From contig NZ_QUOT01000001.1 in assembly GCF_003390375.1 (NCBI RefSeq), positions 1,860,001 through 1,924,000 of the forward strand: a stretch of DNA of 64,000 nucleotides, read 5' to 3'. Positions 8,236 to 17,296 of the stretch are shown here, one piece after another. The notes under the pieces were generated by a model. The model worked only from the letters and a program-made list of their open reading frames with translations, had not been told where the DNA came from and did no database searches. Every line of letters begins with the position of its first letter. Positions within the stretch are counted from its first letter, which is position 1. Both the position numbers and the translations under genes were made by a program. The stretch comes from Thalassotalea euphylliae. Lineage in GTDB: Bacteria; Pseudomonadota; Gammaproteobacteria; Enterobacterales; Alteromonadaceae.

Positions 8236-9759
8236 ATGAAGCTGTACCGTCCATGGACCTCACTGTTTATTATTGTGGCATGTATTGCTGTCACTCTGGG
8301 GTTTCACCACCATATCGCGGGTTATTACGTTAAACATGCAATCGATGCCGAATTAGAGTATTTAATTGGCAAGCTTGATAGCCATGTCACAGAAGCCATC
8401 CGCTTAAACGATGAATTTACCGAAGAGCTCGCGTTTGACTGTTCAATATCAGATATTGAAAAAATGCAGCGAGTTGCCTTTACTAGCCCACATGTTCGGC
8501 TGTTTGAAGTGCACATTGCAGGTGGTAAAGAATGTTCAAGTCACGGTTTAGCGGTAGAACAAGACGAAAAAGCGTCTTGGAAGAACTTACGCGATAATAT
8601 TTTTATTGGCTCTGAGCTCAATAAAATTAACCACACGCATGATTTAACGGTGATTTATCAAGGAGAAGGCTTTAACTTAATTGCCGACATCGAGCCTATT
8701 CATATTCCCAAAGCATTCTGCGAAAATTGTGCCGTACTGAAAGTGCAGCTAGGTAGTTTTGACATTCTCGTCAGCGATTTAAATCATCTTGCAGAAGATC
8801 TCTCGCTTTCCTCCTTTATTTACTCTGAGCAATATCCGTTCTCCTTATCCTTAGCCGTTTCAAAAAATTACCTATCCCCCGTCGAGCACTGGAGCGGTGG
8901 CATAAGTTTAGGCATTGGTTTTTTAATCGGCATATTACTGGTCATGGGTATGCAATGGCTGCTAAGTCAAAACCAAACGCTAGAAGCGCTAATTAAACAA
9001 GGGCTAGATAAACATGAGTTTAAGCCATTTTATCAACCAATTGTGCACTCAAAATCGGGGAAAATTGTTGGTTGCGAAGTGCTAGTTCGCTGGGTCAAAA
9101 AAGACGGAACCATCATCCCACCTTATCAATTTATTCCCTTTGCTGAAGACTCTGGGCTTATTTTACCCATTACAGAGCAGCTGCTCTATCGCGTGGTACG
9201 GGATATTCAAACTCTAAACTGGGGCGATACAGACAAGTTTATGAGCGTCAATATCGTGCCGGAGCACTTGCAAAACGACGACCTGTTCCACACCATAGAA
9301 TCGTTAAAAAATGACCATTGGCAATACCACAATCTCTCATTAGAAATTACCGAGCGCCGAAAAATCGAAGACTTAGCCCAAGCTAAAAAAACACTCGAAA
9401 AATTTTATGATGTGGGCATAGAACTCAAACTAGATGACGCTGGCACTGGCTATGGCGGTTTTGCTTATGTGCAAGAATTAAAGATTTCGACCATCAAAAT
9501 AGACAAAATGTTTATTGATGTTATTGGCACAGACGATATGAAAAATTCGGTGCTGTCATCGATCATCGCTTTTGCCAATGAAGCATCATCCATGAAAACC
9601 ATCGCAGAAGGCGTCGAAACACGCGAACAAGTCGAGCTGCTCGCCAAACACGGGGTATACAAAATTCAAGGCTATGTTTACGCGAAACCTATGCCCATTG
9701 AAGAACTCGTTGAATGGAAAAAAATTGCCAAAAACCTAATTGCGATGGCCAGTCATTAA
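8236..9759 (+). CDS. CSS-motif periplasmic sensor with EAL c-di-GMP phosphodiesterase
   Basis: 507 residues. Membrane helix at ~8-26; periplasmic CSS-motif domain ~27-220, with Cys near 69, the CSS triplet at 100-102 and a further Cys in ENCAVLK near 163; second helix ~220-242; cytoplasmic EAL domain ~262-500. EAL signature residues are in place: EVLVRW (281-286, Val for Ala in EAL), LEITERR, LKLDDAGTGYGG, IKIDKMFI and IAEGVET, so active hydrolysis of c-di-GMP to pGpG is likely. In known CSS-EAL proteins such as E. coli PdeC and its relatives, the periplasmic cysteines control the phosphodiesterase by disulfide formation. It is same-strand and 84 bases after the Cache/channel gene, possibly one transcript. 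Confidence 0.9.
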   Translation: MKLYRPWTSLFIIVACIAVTLGFHHHIAGYYVKHAIDAELEYLIGKLDSHVTEAIRLNDEFTEELAFDCSISDIEKMQRVAFTSPHVRLFEVHIAGGKECSSHGLAVEQDEKASWKNLRDNIFIGSELNKINHTHDLTVIYQGEGFNLIADIEPIHIPKAFCENCAVLKVQLGSFDILVSDLNHLAEDLSLSSFIYSEQYPFSLSLAVSKNYLSPVEHWSGGISLGIGFLIGILLVMGMQWLLSQNQTLEALIKQGLDKHEFKPFYQPIVHSKSGKIVGCEVLVRWVKKDGTIIPPYQFIPFAEDSGLILPITEQLLYRVVRDIQTLNWGDTDKFMSVNIVPEHLQNDDLFHTIESLKNDHWQYHNLSLEITERRKIEDLAQAKKTLEKFYDVGIELKLDDAGTGYGGFAYVQELKISTIKIDKMFIDVIGTDDMKNSVLSSIIAFANEASSMKTIAEGVETREQVELLAKHGVYKIQGYVYAKPMPIEELVEWKKIAKNLIAMASH

Positions 9760-9778
9760 TGATTATTCAATTGGCTAA

Positions 9779-10075
9779 CTAACCACCAATAAGCACGGTC
9801 GGCATGCCTAAGACAATACTGCCACCGTGCGAAGTTGTATCTCCCATCCTCGCGGCAGGTTTATTGCCAATCAACACTGTCGCACTTCCTTTTACAATCG
9901 TATCAGGTGGACCGATACATGTCGCCATATCTCCCATCACTGCAGCGGGCATACCGCCAATCACCACAGTAGGCACTCCGGGGCCAGATACGGGTCCGCC
10001 AACATGTGGCACTGTACCTGTTACCATTGGGCATACGTGCATGTCAGTCAAACGAGACGCAGGTAAACTCATCAC
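9779..10075 (-). CDS. PAAR-domain T6SS spike-tip protein
   Basis: A 98-residue PAAR protein. PAAR folds into a small metal-stabilised cone that sharpens the VgrG trimer and can carry effectors. It has the expected repeating Gly/Pro/Val pattern: DMHVCPMVTGTVPHVGGP, VPTVVIGGMPAAVMGD, VLIGNKPAARMGD, THGG-like SHGGSIVLG, ending VLIGG. The length is that of a stand-alone PAAR, with no toxin domain attached. It is on the opposite strand and convergent with the EAL gene (19 bases between stops). With vgrG at 1158 it brackets the unknown genes between, but it is not in one operon with them. Confidence 0.93.
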   Translation of the reverse strand: MMSLPASRLTDMHVCPMVTGTVPHVGGPVSGPGVPTVVIGGMPAAVMGDMATCIGPPDTIVKGSATVLIGNKPAARMGDTTSHGGSIVLGMPTVLIGG

Positions 10076-10182
10076 AACTTCCTAGCAAATCAAATTACTT
10101 ACAATTTAATTTAGTTTTCGTCTGAAAACCAGCTAATTAAAGAGTGATGTTTAACCAAGAGAAGTAAACGGCTTTAGAAAGG

Positions 10183-10211
10183 AAAAAGCCCCGGCATTGC
10201 TGCAAGGGCTT
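10183..10211 (-). terminator. Terminator after the partial rnpB copy
   Basis: On the minus strand AGCCC(TTGCAG...)GGGGCT forms a GC stem followed by a T run (TTTTT). It is nearly identical to the terminator after the full rnpB at 10456-10485, showing that the duplicated segment includes the terminator. Confidence 0.75.
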
Positions 10212-10221
10212 GTGGAATATG

Positions 10222-10449
10222 TGAGTTGGCCGATAAGCCGGGTTCTGTATCTTTCCTAAAAATAGAAAAGCGACAATCATTCGTCTAGGCCTTAAATCGC
10301 TCTAAGGCTCAAGCAAGACAGTTCATTCAAATTAGGCGGTTTCAACGCGAGCCACGCACTCACTGTAAATGTAGTGGAACCCTATTGGGTCTTGCTCAGA
10401 GTGCCAAGAAGTTTTAGCACCCTGTAGCTAACTGTTACCTTTGACACCC
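10222..10449 (-). pseudogene. Diverged partial second copy of the rnpB 3' half
   Basis: On the minus strand this repeats the 3' ~230 nt of the RNase P RNA gene lying just upstream. The ~95 bases from the 3' end inward (GAGTTGGCC...AAGCCGGGTTCTGT..., then GCGACAATCATTCGTCTAGG and CTCTAAGGCTCAAGCAA) are almost identical to 10497-10612. Further in, similarity falls, with an insertion (AGACAGTTCATTCAAATTAGGCGG region), and is still traceable to CTAACTGTTACC. The specificity domain, the 5' strand of P1 and the 5' strand of P4 are absent, so it cannot form RNase P on its own. It could still be made as a small RNA by read-through. Confidence 0.85.
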
Positions 10450-10455
10450 GAAAAT

Positions 10456-10485
10456 AAAAAAGCCCCTGCATTGCTGCAAGGGCTT
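10456..10485 (-). terminator. rnpB rho-independent terminator
   Basis: Minus strand: stem AGCCC...GGGGCT enclosing TTGCAGCAA-type pairing, followed by TTTTTT, just after the rnpB 3' end. Confidence 0.8.
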
Positions 10486-10489
10486 GTGG

Positions 10490-10872
<383 letters not shown>

Positions 10873-10928
10873 GGCGCGTATTCTACATCAAGCCCACTGA
10901 CAAATTAAAGCAACTTATTCGACTAAGC

Positions 10929-11330
10929 TTATTGTTTATTCAAAATAGCGCTATCAAGTTGTTGATGTAGCCAAGCGATAGCTTCAACTCTATCGGTAAA
11001 TATTTTGGTGTTTTGCAGATCTAATGACGGGGAGCGACTAAACAAAATATCAGGCTGAACCGCACTATCATAAAGTAAGGCTTTAGCAGCTATGGATTGA
11101 GTAGCCAGCCAACGATTATAATTATCAAGGATCTGATAAGCTTCAGGCGTGCCTCCTTCCACTCGCGTTAGATCTACGAGCACAACAAATGGTTGGCCTT
11201 TACATCCTTCTACTTGCTCACGCATTTGTTCAATATACAAAGTGATGCCATCTTCATTGAAGCTGCCAATTAAGGTGCCAAATAACATGTTACCCTGTCG
11301 GCTGACTTCGCATTCACCATGTATATTCAT
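10929..11330 (-). CDS. STAS/SpoIIAA-like small protein
   Basis: 133 residues, no signal peptide. Alternating strands and helices, VVLVDLTRVEG in the middle and an ending of the type IFTDRVEAIAWLHQQL suggest the SpoIIAA-like/STAS fold, in which a last helix follows 'eAlaWL'. It starts 6 bases after the rsmI stop on the same strand, so it is probably translated from the rsmI message. The substrate or partner is unknown. There is no sign of an anti-sigma partner gene nearby. Confidence 0.65.
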   Translation of the reverse strand: MNIHGECEVSRQGNMLFGTLIGSFNEDGITLYIEQMREQVEGCKGQPFVVLVDLTRVEGGTPEAYQILDNYNRWLATQSIAAKALLYDSAVQPDILFSRSPSLDLQNTKIFTDRVEAIAWLHQQLDSAILNKQ

Positions 11331-11336
11331 ACACGC

Positions 11337-12188
11337 TTACCATTTCATCGCTAAGGTTAAATCGTAAAGCTTGTTTTTCTTCAGGCCGTAAATTTCAGCA
11401 GCAATTGCACAAGCTTTTTTCGGTGGTAATTCTTTAATCAGCAGTTTTAGTGTCTTTTCAACCTCAGGAGAAATACTGTCTGGTTCTGGCTGATAACCTT
11501 CAATCATCAGCACCATCTCTCCCTTTAGCTGATTAGGATCTTGGCTAAGCCAATCAACAAAATTACCTGCACTATCAGCTTTTATCGTTTCAAAGGTTTT
11601 GGTTAGCTCACGAGCAATAACCACTTGGCGCTCAGCGCCCATCACTTCAACGATATCTTGCAAGGTGTCGAGTGCGCGCCTTGGTGCATCATAAAAAATC
11701 ATAGTACGAGTTTCGTTTTTTAGCTCGCCTAACACTTTTTGACGTGCGCCTGATTTCGACGGTAAGAAGCCTTCAAACGCGAAACGATCCGTTGGCAAGC
11801 CCGCAACTGATAAGGCAGTAATTGCCGCACATGCCCCCGGTACAGGTACCACAGGTAGCGACTGCTGTTTTAACCCTCGGACAATATGAAAGCCTGGATC
11901 ACTGATCAAAGGCGTACCCGCATCGGATACTAAAGCAATGCTTTTTCCTTCTTCCAACCAGTTGGCAATCTGTTCTTGTCGCTGACGTTCATTGTGATCG
12001 TGCAGCGAAAAGGTTTTAGCTTTAACACTAAACGCTGTTAGCAATTTTTGTGTGTGACGCGTGTCTTCGCACGCAATCAAGTCAACTTGGCCCAGCACAT
12101 CTATCGCGCGTTGAGTCATATCCCCTAAGTTGCCAATTGGCGTTGCGACTACGTATAACGTACCAGGCACTATTTGAAATTCTGTCAT
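11337..12188 (-). CDS. rsmI: RsmI, 16S rRNA (cytidine(1402)-2'-O)-methyltransferase
   Basis: 283 residues, full length for RsmI. It 2'-O-methylates C1402 in the decoding centre of 16S rRNA using S-adenosylmethionine. Visible family blocks: GTLYVVATPIGNLGDMTQRA near the start, DLIACEDTRHTQKLL, FSLHDHNE, ALVSDAGTPLISDPGF, and VPGACAAITALSVAGLPTDRF. The gene is divergent from lpoA across a 124-base spacer, the same arrangement as yraL/yraM in E. coli. Confidence 0.96.
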   Translation of the reverse strand: MTEFQIVPGTLYVVATPIGNLGDMTQRAIDVLGQVDLIACEDTRHTQKLLTAFSVKAKTFSLHDHNERQRQEQIANWLEEGKSIALVSDAGTPLISDPGFHIVRGLKQQSLPVVPVPGACAAITALSVAGLPTDRFAFEGFLPSKSGARQKVLGELKNETRTMIFYDAPRRALDTLQDIVEVMGAERQVVIARELTKTFETIKADSAGNFVDWLSQDPNQLKGEMVLMIEGYQPEPDSISPEVEKTLKLLIKELPPKKACAIAAEIYGLKKNKLYDLTLAMKW

Positions 12189-12312
12189 TTATTTACCGCT
12201 ATGCTTTATATCAGGTGATGCGTTAACTTGCGCATCAAGTGATGCAGTGGTTGAGAGTCATTAGGATGAAGTTTATTATAAACTCATACTTAAACCCACG
12301 GATTTCCAAGTA

Positions 12313-14139
12313 GTGAAGTCAGAAAGTCATCGGTTCTCTATTCTCCAACTTACGTTAAGCGCCGTTATTGTTGCGCTTCTAGCAAGTTGCGCAGCTCCTA
12401 AAACACCTAAAATTGTGCAACAGCCTGAAGTTGCAAAAACAGCCGAGCCTGAGCAGCTAAGTGCAAGTTACTTTATTCGACAGAGTAAAGAGCAAACGGG
12501 ACAGCAAGCCTTAAATTCTCTTATTACCGCAAGTGAGTACCAGTTAACTGAAGGCCAACCATTAAAAGCGCTTTGGTTAGCAAACCAACTGCAAGGACAG
12601 GCATCGGGTGAGCAAGAATACCGCTTGTTAATCGTTAAAGCGCAAGCATTATTAGCACTAGAACAAATTGATTTAGCCTGGCAGCAGTTAGTTAAGGCAA
12701 AGTCGGTAAATACTGATGTCGACGTCAAATATTATTGGTTAGCACACCAAGTTAATTTGGCGCGAGGCTTTACCCTTGATGCTTTAGATGCTCAGCTATT
12801 TGCATTTTCGATGAACCCACAGGCCGGTGAAGAAGAGATTGAGGCGCTATGGCAAGCGTTTCAACAGCTTTCTTCTTGGCAATTGAGCCAACTTGATAAT
12901 AACAAAGCACCTTACCTAAGTGGCTGGGTACAATTAACGAAATACGCTCATCGTTTTGGTGATGACTTGTCTGCCTTTCAGCGTTATTTACAGCAGTGGC
13001 GCAGACAATTCCCAACTCACCCCGCCAATAATTTAGTAGGTCAATTACTTAACAAAGAAAAAGCCTACCCACTGGGGGCCCAGCGTATCGCAGTGATTCT
13101 GCCTTTATCAGGCAGACAGCAAGCAGCTGGTAGCGCAGCACAGCAAGGTATTTTAGCTGCGTATCAAGAGCAAAGTACCACTAAATTACATTTCTTTGAT
13201 TCAGAAACCCTCGACTGGACCACGCTAAAATCGACGTTAGAGACACTAGAAATAGATTACGTCATCGGCCCCTTGTTGAGAGAGCGGGTCAATCAATACC
13301 TGGCAATTGATGACATCACAATTCCAAGCCTATTACTGAACGTTTCAGCGCAACATACCCTAAACGAAAATCAATTTGCCATTTCAATGCGTCCAGAAGA
13401 TGAGGCCGTGCAAGCGGCGGCAACCTTAGCGCGTAAAGATTACCAAATGCCGATTGTTTTAGTGCATCAAGACCAAGTAAGTCAGCGCATTGCCACAGCG
13501 TTTGTTGATGAGTGGCAGCGTGTTACTGGTAATGCGCCTAAATTAATGCCATTCAGTAAAGGCAAGAAAATGCAAACGATGCTGAAATCTGCGCTTGGCG
13601 TTTTTCAAAGCAAGGCACGCATCGATGACCTGAACAGCCGAATCAAACACACAATTAAGGCTGAAACACGCAACCGACGCGATATAGATATGATTTATAT
13701 TGTCGGTTCAGCAACCCAAACGCGACTTCTAAAACCGCATATTGATGTAAGCATTAGCCCATTTGCCGACACGATTCCAATCTACGCCAGTAGTCGCAGT
13801 CACAGCCTCGCGGTTGATGAAGGAGATACTCGCGACCTTGCAGGCATGAGCTTTACCGAAATGCCTTGGCTGTTAGCGAGCCAAGCGCAAAACAAACCTC
13901 TAGTGCAAGTCACTAAGCAACTCTTTCCAACCCGCAGTGATAGCCTGCAACGAATATTCGCAATGGGTTACGACTCGCTCGCATTAGTGAACAAGTTAGC
14001 CGTGATGCAAAAGTACCCGTATGTGCGTCACTATGGGCAGGTAGGCACCTTACAACTTGCTGCAAATCAGATATTGACGCGTACGCTATTATGGGGTCGA
14101 TACAACAAGGATAGTGTGCAACAAATTGCGATGGATTAA
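12313..14139 (+). CDS. lpoA: LpoA, outer-membrane lipoprotein activator of PBP1a
   Basis: 608 residues from a GTG start. The N-terminus is a lipoprotein signal with lipobox LLASC (Cys at ~26). Residues ~40-250 are helical TPR-like; residues ~255-600 have the YraM/periplasmic-binding-protein-like fold, beginning QRIAVILPLSGRQQAAG. LpoA reaches through the peptidoglycan from the outer membrane to stimulate the PBP1a transpeptidase. The order lpoA-yraN-diaA-dolP is conserved with E. coli and strengthens the call. Its 3' end overlaps the start of yraN by ~26 bases. Confidence 0.93.
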   Translation: MKSESHRFSILQLTLSAVIVALLASCAAPKTPKIVQQPEVAKTAEPEQLSASYFIRQSKEQTGQQALNSLITASEYQLTEGQPLKALWLANQLQGQASGEQEYRLLIVKAQALLALEQIDLAWQQLVKAKSVNTDVDVKYYWLAHQVNLARGFTLDALDAQLFAFSMNPQAGEEEIEALWQAFQQLSSWQLSQLDNNKAPYLSGWVQLTKYAHRFGDDLSAFQRYLQQWRRQFPTHPANNLVGQLLNKEKAYPLGAQRIAVILPLSGRQQAAGSAAQQGILAAYQEQSTTKLHFFDSETLDWTTLKSTLETLEIDYVIGPLLRERVNQYLAIDDITIPSLLLNVSAQHTLNENQFAISMRPEDEAVQAAATLARKDYQMPIVLVHQDQVSQRIATAFVDEWQRVTGNAPKLMPFSKGKKMQTMLKSALGVFQSKARIDDLNSRIKHTIKAETRNRRDIDMIYIVGSATQTRLLKPHIDVSISPFADTIPIYASSRSHSLAVDEGDTRDLAGMSFTEMPWLLASQAQNKPLVQVTKQLFPTRSDSLQRIFAMGYDSLALVNKLAVMQKYPYVRHYGQVGTLQLAANQILTRTLLWGRYNKDSVQQIAMD

Positions 14140-14500
14140 ACAACTCACCACCAAAAATATTGGTGAACAAACCGAACAGCTTGCAGCGCAGCATTTACGC
14201 GAACAGGGGCTGAATTGTCTAACCTGCAACTTTAGCAGCAAATATGGCGAAATCGATATTATTGCGCAAGATGGCGAAGTACTCGTATTCGTTGAAGTAA
14301 AATATCGCAAACAAGCAAACTATGGCGGCGCAATTGCCGCCATTTCTGCTGCTAAACAACAAAAATTAAAACTTTGCGCCTCTTTTTATCTCCAACAGGC
14401 ACAATTAAATGAATATAATACGCCATGTCGTTTCGATGTGGTTGCCCTGCAAGGGCCAATTGAACAACCGAATGTAACCTGGCTAAAAAATGCCTTTTAA
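14114..14500 (+). CDS. yraN: YraN family protein (UPF0102)
   Basis: 128 residues from GTG 14114, overlapping the end of lpoA, which suggests translational coupling. The family has an endonuclease-like (RecB/Holliday-resolvase) fold: GEQTEQLAAQHL helix, GEIDIIAQDGEVLVFVEVKYR (the E-D-ExK pattern of this fold), then ALAAISAAKQQKL-like helix and CRFDVVAL strand. Its biological role is still unsettled. It is found in the usual place between lpoA and diaA. Confidence 0.92.
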   Translation: MCNKLRWIKQLTTKNIGEQTEQLAAQHLREQGLNCLTCNFSSKYGEIDIIAQDGEVLVFVEVKYRKQANYGGAIAAISAAKQQKLKLCASFYLQQAQLNEYNTPCRFDVVALQGPIEQPNVTWLKNAF

Positions 14501-14515
14501 GGAACCATTACTCTT

Positions 14516-15103
14516 ATGTTAGAGCGTATCAAAAGTAATTTTACCGAAAGTATTCAAACCAAAATCGCAGCAAGTGAAGCGTTAGCGGCTCCTATTGAGC
14601 AGGCTGGTATGGTGATGGTACAAGCCCTACTTAACGGTAAAAAAATTCTAAGTTGCGGTAACGGTGGCTCTGCTGGCGACGCTCAGCACTTTTCATCAGA
14701 GCTATTAAATCGCTATGAAACAGAGCGCCCAAGTTTACCTGCTATCGCATTGACCACAGACAGCTCAACAATTACTTCTATTGCTAATGACTACCACTAC
14801 GATGAGGTGTTCTCTAAGCAAGTAAGAGCCCTTGGTAACGAGGGTGATGTGCTACTGGCAATATCGACTAGTGGTAATTCAAAAAACGTCATCAAAGCAA
14901 TTGAAGCGGCTGTTGCTCGTGATATGCCAATTATCGCGTTAACTGGTCGAGATGGTGGTGATATTGCTGGCCTGCTTGGTGAGAATGACGTTGAAATTCG
15001 CGTTCCATCACCGCGCACTGCACGTATTCAAGAAGTACACTTGCTAGTTATTCATTGTTTATGCGAAATTATCGATAGCACATTATTTCCACAAGGTGAG
15101 TAG
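14516..15103 (+). CDS. diaA: DiaA-type SIS-domain protein (DnaA initiator-associating)
   Basis: 195 residues, a single SIS (sugar isomerase) domain. It has GKKILSCGNGGSAGDAQHF, LTTDSSTITSIAND, LLAISTSGNSKNV and ALTGRDGGDIAGLL. By sequence alone it resembles GmhA (sedoheptulose-7-phosphate isomerase), but the position between yraN and dolP identifies it as DiaA, a tetramer that binds DnaA and promotes timely initiation at oriC. 15 bases after yraN and 5 before dolP, so one operon. Confidence 0.9.
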   Translation: MLERIKSNFTESIQTKIAASEALAAPIEQAGMVMVQALLNGKKILSCGNGGSAGDAQHFSSELLNRYETERPSLPAIALTTDSSTITSIANDYHYDEVFSKQVRALGNEGDVLLAISTSGNSKNVIKAIEAAVARDMPIIALTGRDGGDIAGLLGENDVEIRVPSPRTARIQEVHLLVIHCLCEIIDSTLFPQGE

Positions 15104-15108
15104 TTCTC

Positions 15109-15678
15109 GTGAAACTTCATAAACTAGCTGCGCTCATTACCGCAGTTTCGTTGCTACAAGGCTGTGTCGCAGCTGCGGTCGTTGGCGTTGTTGGTGGTGC
15201 AACTGTGGCGGCAGATAACCGCTCAGTCGGCGCCCAAATTGACGATCAAAACATCGAATTACAAGGCTATGCAAAGCTTGCTGAACATAAAGGCATTAGT
15301 GACAACACTAACCTGCAAATCACCAGCATGAACGGCTCTGTATTAGTCGTCGGGCAGGCCCCGAATACCTACTTACGTGATGAGGCGTTGAAAATCCTCA
15401 AATCAGTGACAGGTGTCGTGCAAATTCACAATCAAATTCGTCTTGGTAATACCGTTTCAGTGGCGACTAAATCTAACGATATTTGGTTAACGTCGAAAGT
15501 TAAAACGGCACTGTTTAAAAGCGATAAAGTAGACGCTAACAATATTAAAGTGGTCACAGAAAACGCCGAGGTCTTTTTAATGGGCTTAGTAAGCCGTGGC
15601 GAAGCAGATCAAGCGGTGAATATCGCTCGCAATATCGGTGGTGTCAATCGCGTCGTTAAAGCGTTTGAATACCAATAA
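15109..15678 (+). CDS. dolP: DolP/YraP, dual-BON-domain outer-membrane lipoprotein
   Basis: 189 residues from a GTG start 5 bases after diaA. Lipoprotein signal with lipobox LLQGC (Cys19). Two BON domains follow: ~45-115 (NLQITSMNGSVLVVGQAP) and ~125-189 (NNIKVVTENAEVFLMGLV, GGVNRVVKAFEY). In E. coli DolP supports outer-membrane integrity and BAM function at division sites. Last gene of the lpoA operon; a terminator follows. Confidence 0.93.
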   Translation: MKLHKLAALITAVSLLQGCVAAAVVGVVGGATVAADNRSVGAQIDDQNIELQGYAKLAEHKGISDNTNLQITSMNGSVLVVGQAPNTYLRDEALKILKSVTGVVQIHNQIRLGNTVSVATKSNDIWLTSKVKTALFKSDKVDANNIKVVTENAEVFLMGLVSRGEADQAVNIARNIGGVNRVVKAFEYQ

Positions 15679-15742
15679 GGCTAGGCTAGTTTTAGCTCTA
15701 GGCTCTAAACCCTTAGCCCTAGCACACGCTAAAAAAGTTTCG

Positions 15743-15773
15743 AAAAACCGTCATCGCCTATGACGGTTTTTCC
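15743..15773. terminator. Bidirectional terminator between dolP and the lipoprotein gene
   Basis: AAAAACCGTCATCGCCTATGACGGTTTTTCC region: stem CCGTCAT/ATGACGG with A and T runs on both sides, suited to both converging genes. Confidence 0.9.
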
Positions 15774-15786
15774 TTTTTACAGCTCA

Positions 15787-16866
15787 TTAAAGTTGTTGAA
15801 TCACGGAAAAAGATGCCGCTAACTCAGCTTTCGCTTTTATTGAGCTTTCTTTGAAATTAATCAGACCGTTGGGAGGCCACATTAGCGATAGCAGCTTAGC
15901 GTCTAATTCAAGTGTTTGCTTATAAAGCGCTTTTAGTTGGTTATTGTCACCCGCCACTCGGTAAATCTTAGTCGCAATCAAGTCTAGATCACTTAAGTAA
16001 GTCTCTTTCGCGGTCATCACCGCTTTTTTAGCTTTTGGCTCCACCACATTTAACCACACAGAGTCTAGTCGCTGACGACCATAGCGGTTGTTTAATAGCG
16101 AAAGTAAGTAATCGTTTGACTGGCTAGCAGTTGCTATACCCTGTTCAACTTGCTGCTTGTAAAGCCAAACTAAAATACGTTGGATATCCGCTTGCTCTTG
16201 GTGAATACTTGCAGATAATGCTTCTACTTTTTCGGGCGTTAACTTGACTAAAAAGCGATGTAAACGTATTTGCTCTTGATTGATACTATGAACATTACTT
16301 AAGCCATTAACAATTGCATTAAGCTGATAACTATTGAGTATTTCGGTACGATAGCTACCAAGTAGGTTCCGAGCATACTGTGATTGAAGAAAATACGGCG
16401 CTATGCCCTTTAAAGTAATTTGAGTTTCGTAAGCCTCAATATGACTTGGTGTTTTTTTTAATTTCTCTAATAGCCCCTTCTTAAGCAAAGCTACCTTGTT
16501 CTGCGCATTTTGAATATTGCCTTTAATTCGCTGCTTTTCAGCTAAATGCATGGCCGCGTATGAGAAGGGCTGATAGCTCGGTGCAAAGTCAATCACCAAG
16601 GACAATTGCTCATCGCTAATACCTGCAAAGTTTTTCGGATTTGCCATGAGCTGTTCAATTACTGCACCTAACGCTTGTTTATCTTCATAATCTTGCGCAT
16701 AAACCTCAGGCGCATGTTGATATAGCTCATCAAGCAAATTGAGTTGAGTAACAATATCGCCATTGTCTAGCGCATCTTCGTATTGTTGTTCGGTAAGGTG
16801 GAGATTTGCGGTATCACAACCTGAAATTACTGCCGTTAACAGCACAGCAGTATAAAGCTTTTTCAT
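15787..16866 (-). CDS. Unknown helical lipoprotein
   Basis: 359 residues from the ATG at 16866, which directly begins a lipoprotein signal (MKKLYTAVLLTAVISGC, Cys17). An in-frame upstream start at 16899 would add 11 unlikely residues. The rest is almost entirely helical and rich in Leu, Gln and Lys, with no motif I recognise; it may be a solenoid of helical hairpins. It is convergent with dolP, and the recA terminator lies behind it. The outer-membrane or periplasmic place is inferred from the lipobox. No function can be given. Confidence 0.7.
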   Translation of the reverse strand: MKKLYTAVLLTAVISGCDTANLHLTEQQYEDALDNGDIVTQLNLLDELYQHAPEVYAQDYEDKQALGAVIEQLMANPKNFAGISDEQLSLVIDFAPSYQPFSYAAMHLAEKQRIKGNIQNAQNKVALLKKGLLEKLKKTPSHIEAYETQITLKGIAPYFLQSQYARNLLGSYRTEILNSYQLNAIVNGLSNVHSINQEQIRLHRFLVKLTPEKVEALSASIHQEQADIQRILVWLYKQQVEQGIATASQSNDYLLSLLNNRYGRQRLDSVWLNVVEPKAKKAVMTAKETYLSDLDLIATKIYRVAGDNNQLKALYKQTLELDAKLLSLMWPPNGLINFKESSIKAKAELAASFSVIQQL

Positions 16867-17203
16867 AACATCCCTATCAGCGTATTGCTGGCAGCACAAT
16901 TATCCTATTGCTCAGCTCTTTGTATTATTAACAGAACTTTAGGTTAATGATTGATGCCTATAACTTGACGCATTGTTTAAACACATGTTGTAAATTACTT
17001 ACTTAGATGATTCAGCCGAATAGTTAGTTTTATCATTAATATGGTGGGCTTAAGTATTAACTTTCATCAAAGAAGCTATTGAATCATATTGAAATTTATG
17101 ACAAAAGTAGAGGAGTTTTTGATGAAAAGTTTGTGTCGAGTTATGTCATGTCACAGCACAATTGGTGACCATCAGCTGCCATAGCTAATTTAGCGCTGAA
17201 AAC
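16867..17203. other. Gene-free spacer upstream of the lipoprotein gene
   Basis: About 340 bases with no credible coding frame. It must hold the promoter of the minus-strand lipoprotein gene. No repeat or structured element was recognised before the recA terminator at 17204. Confidence 0.5.
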
Positions 17204-17232
17204 AAAAAATCCCGCACTGGCGGGATTTTTTA
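17204..17232. terminator. recA terminator
   Basis: AAAAATCCCGCACTGGCGGGATTTTTTAC: stem ATCCCGC/GCGGGAT flanked by A and T runs, ~65 bases past the recA stop. Confidence 0.9.
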
Positions 17233-17296
17233 CTTTTATTATTTCTGAGCTTGAGCTCTGAACTCTGCGCTCACTATGTTTAGTGCGTGCAATATT

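Noticed and set aside
9804..10085. Plus-strand open frames over the PAAR gene
   Set aside because: They are the complement of the repetitive Gly/Pro/Val codons of the PAAR protein; the minus-strand product is a clear PAAR domain.
14516..15103. GmhA (heptose biosynthesis) for the SIS-domain gene
   Set aside because: Sequence alone allows it, but yraN before and dolP after fit the conserved diaA position, and no heptose genes are near.
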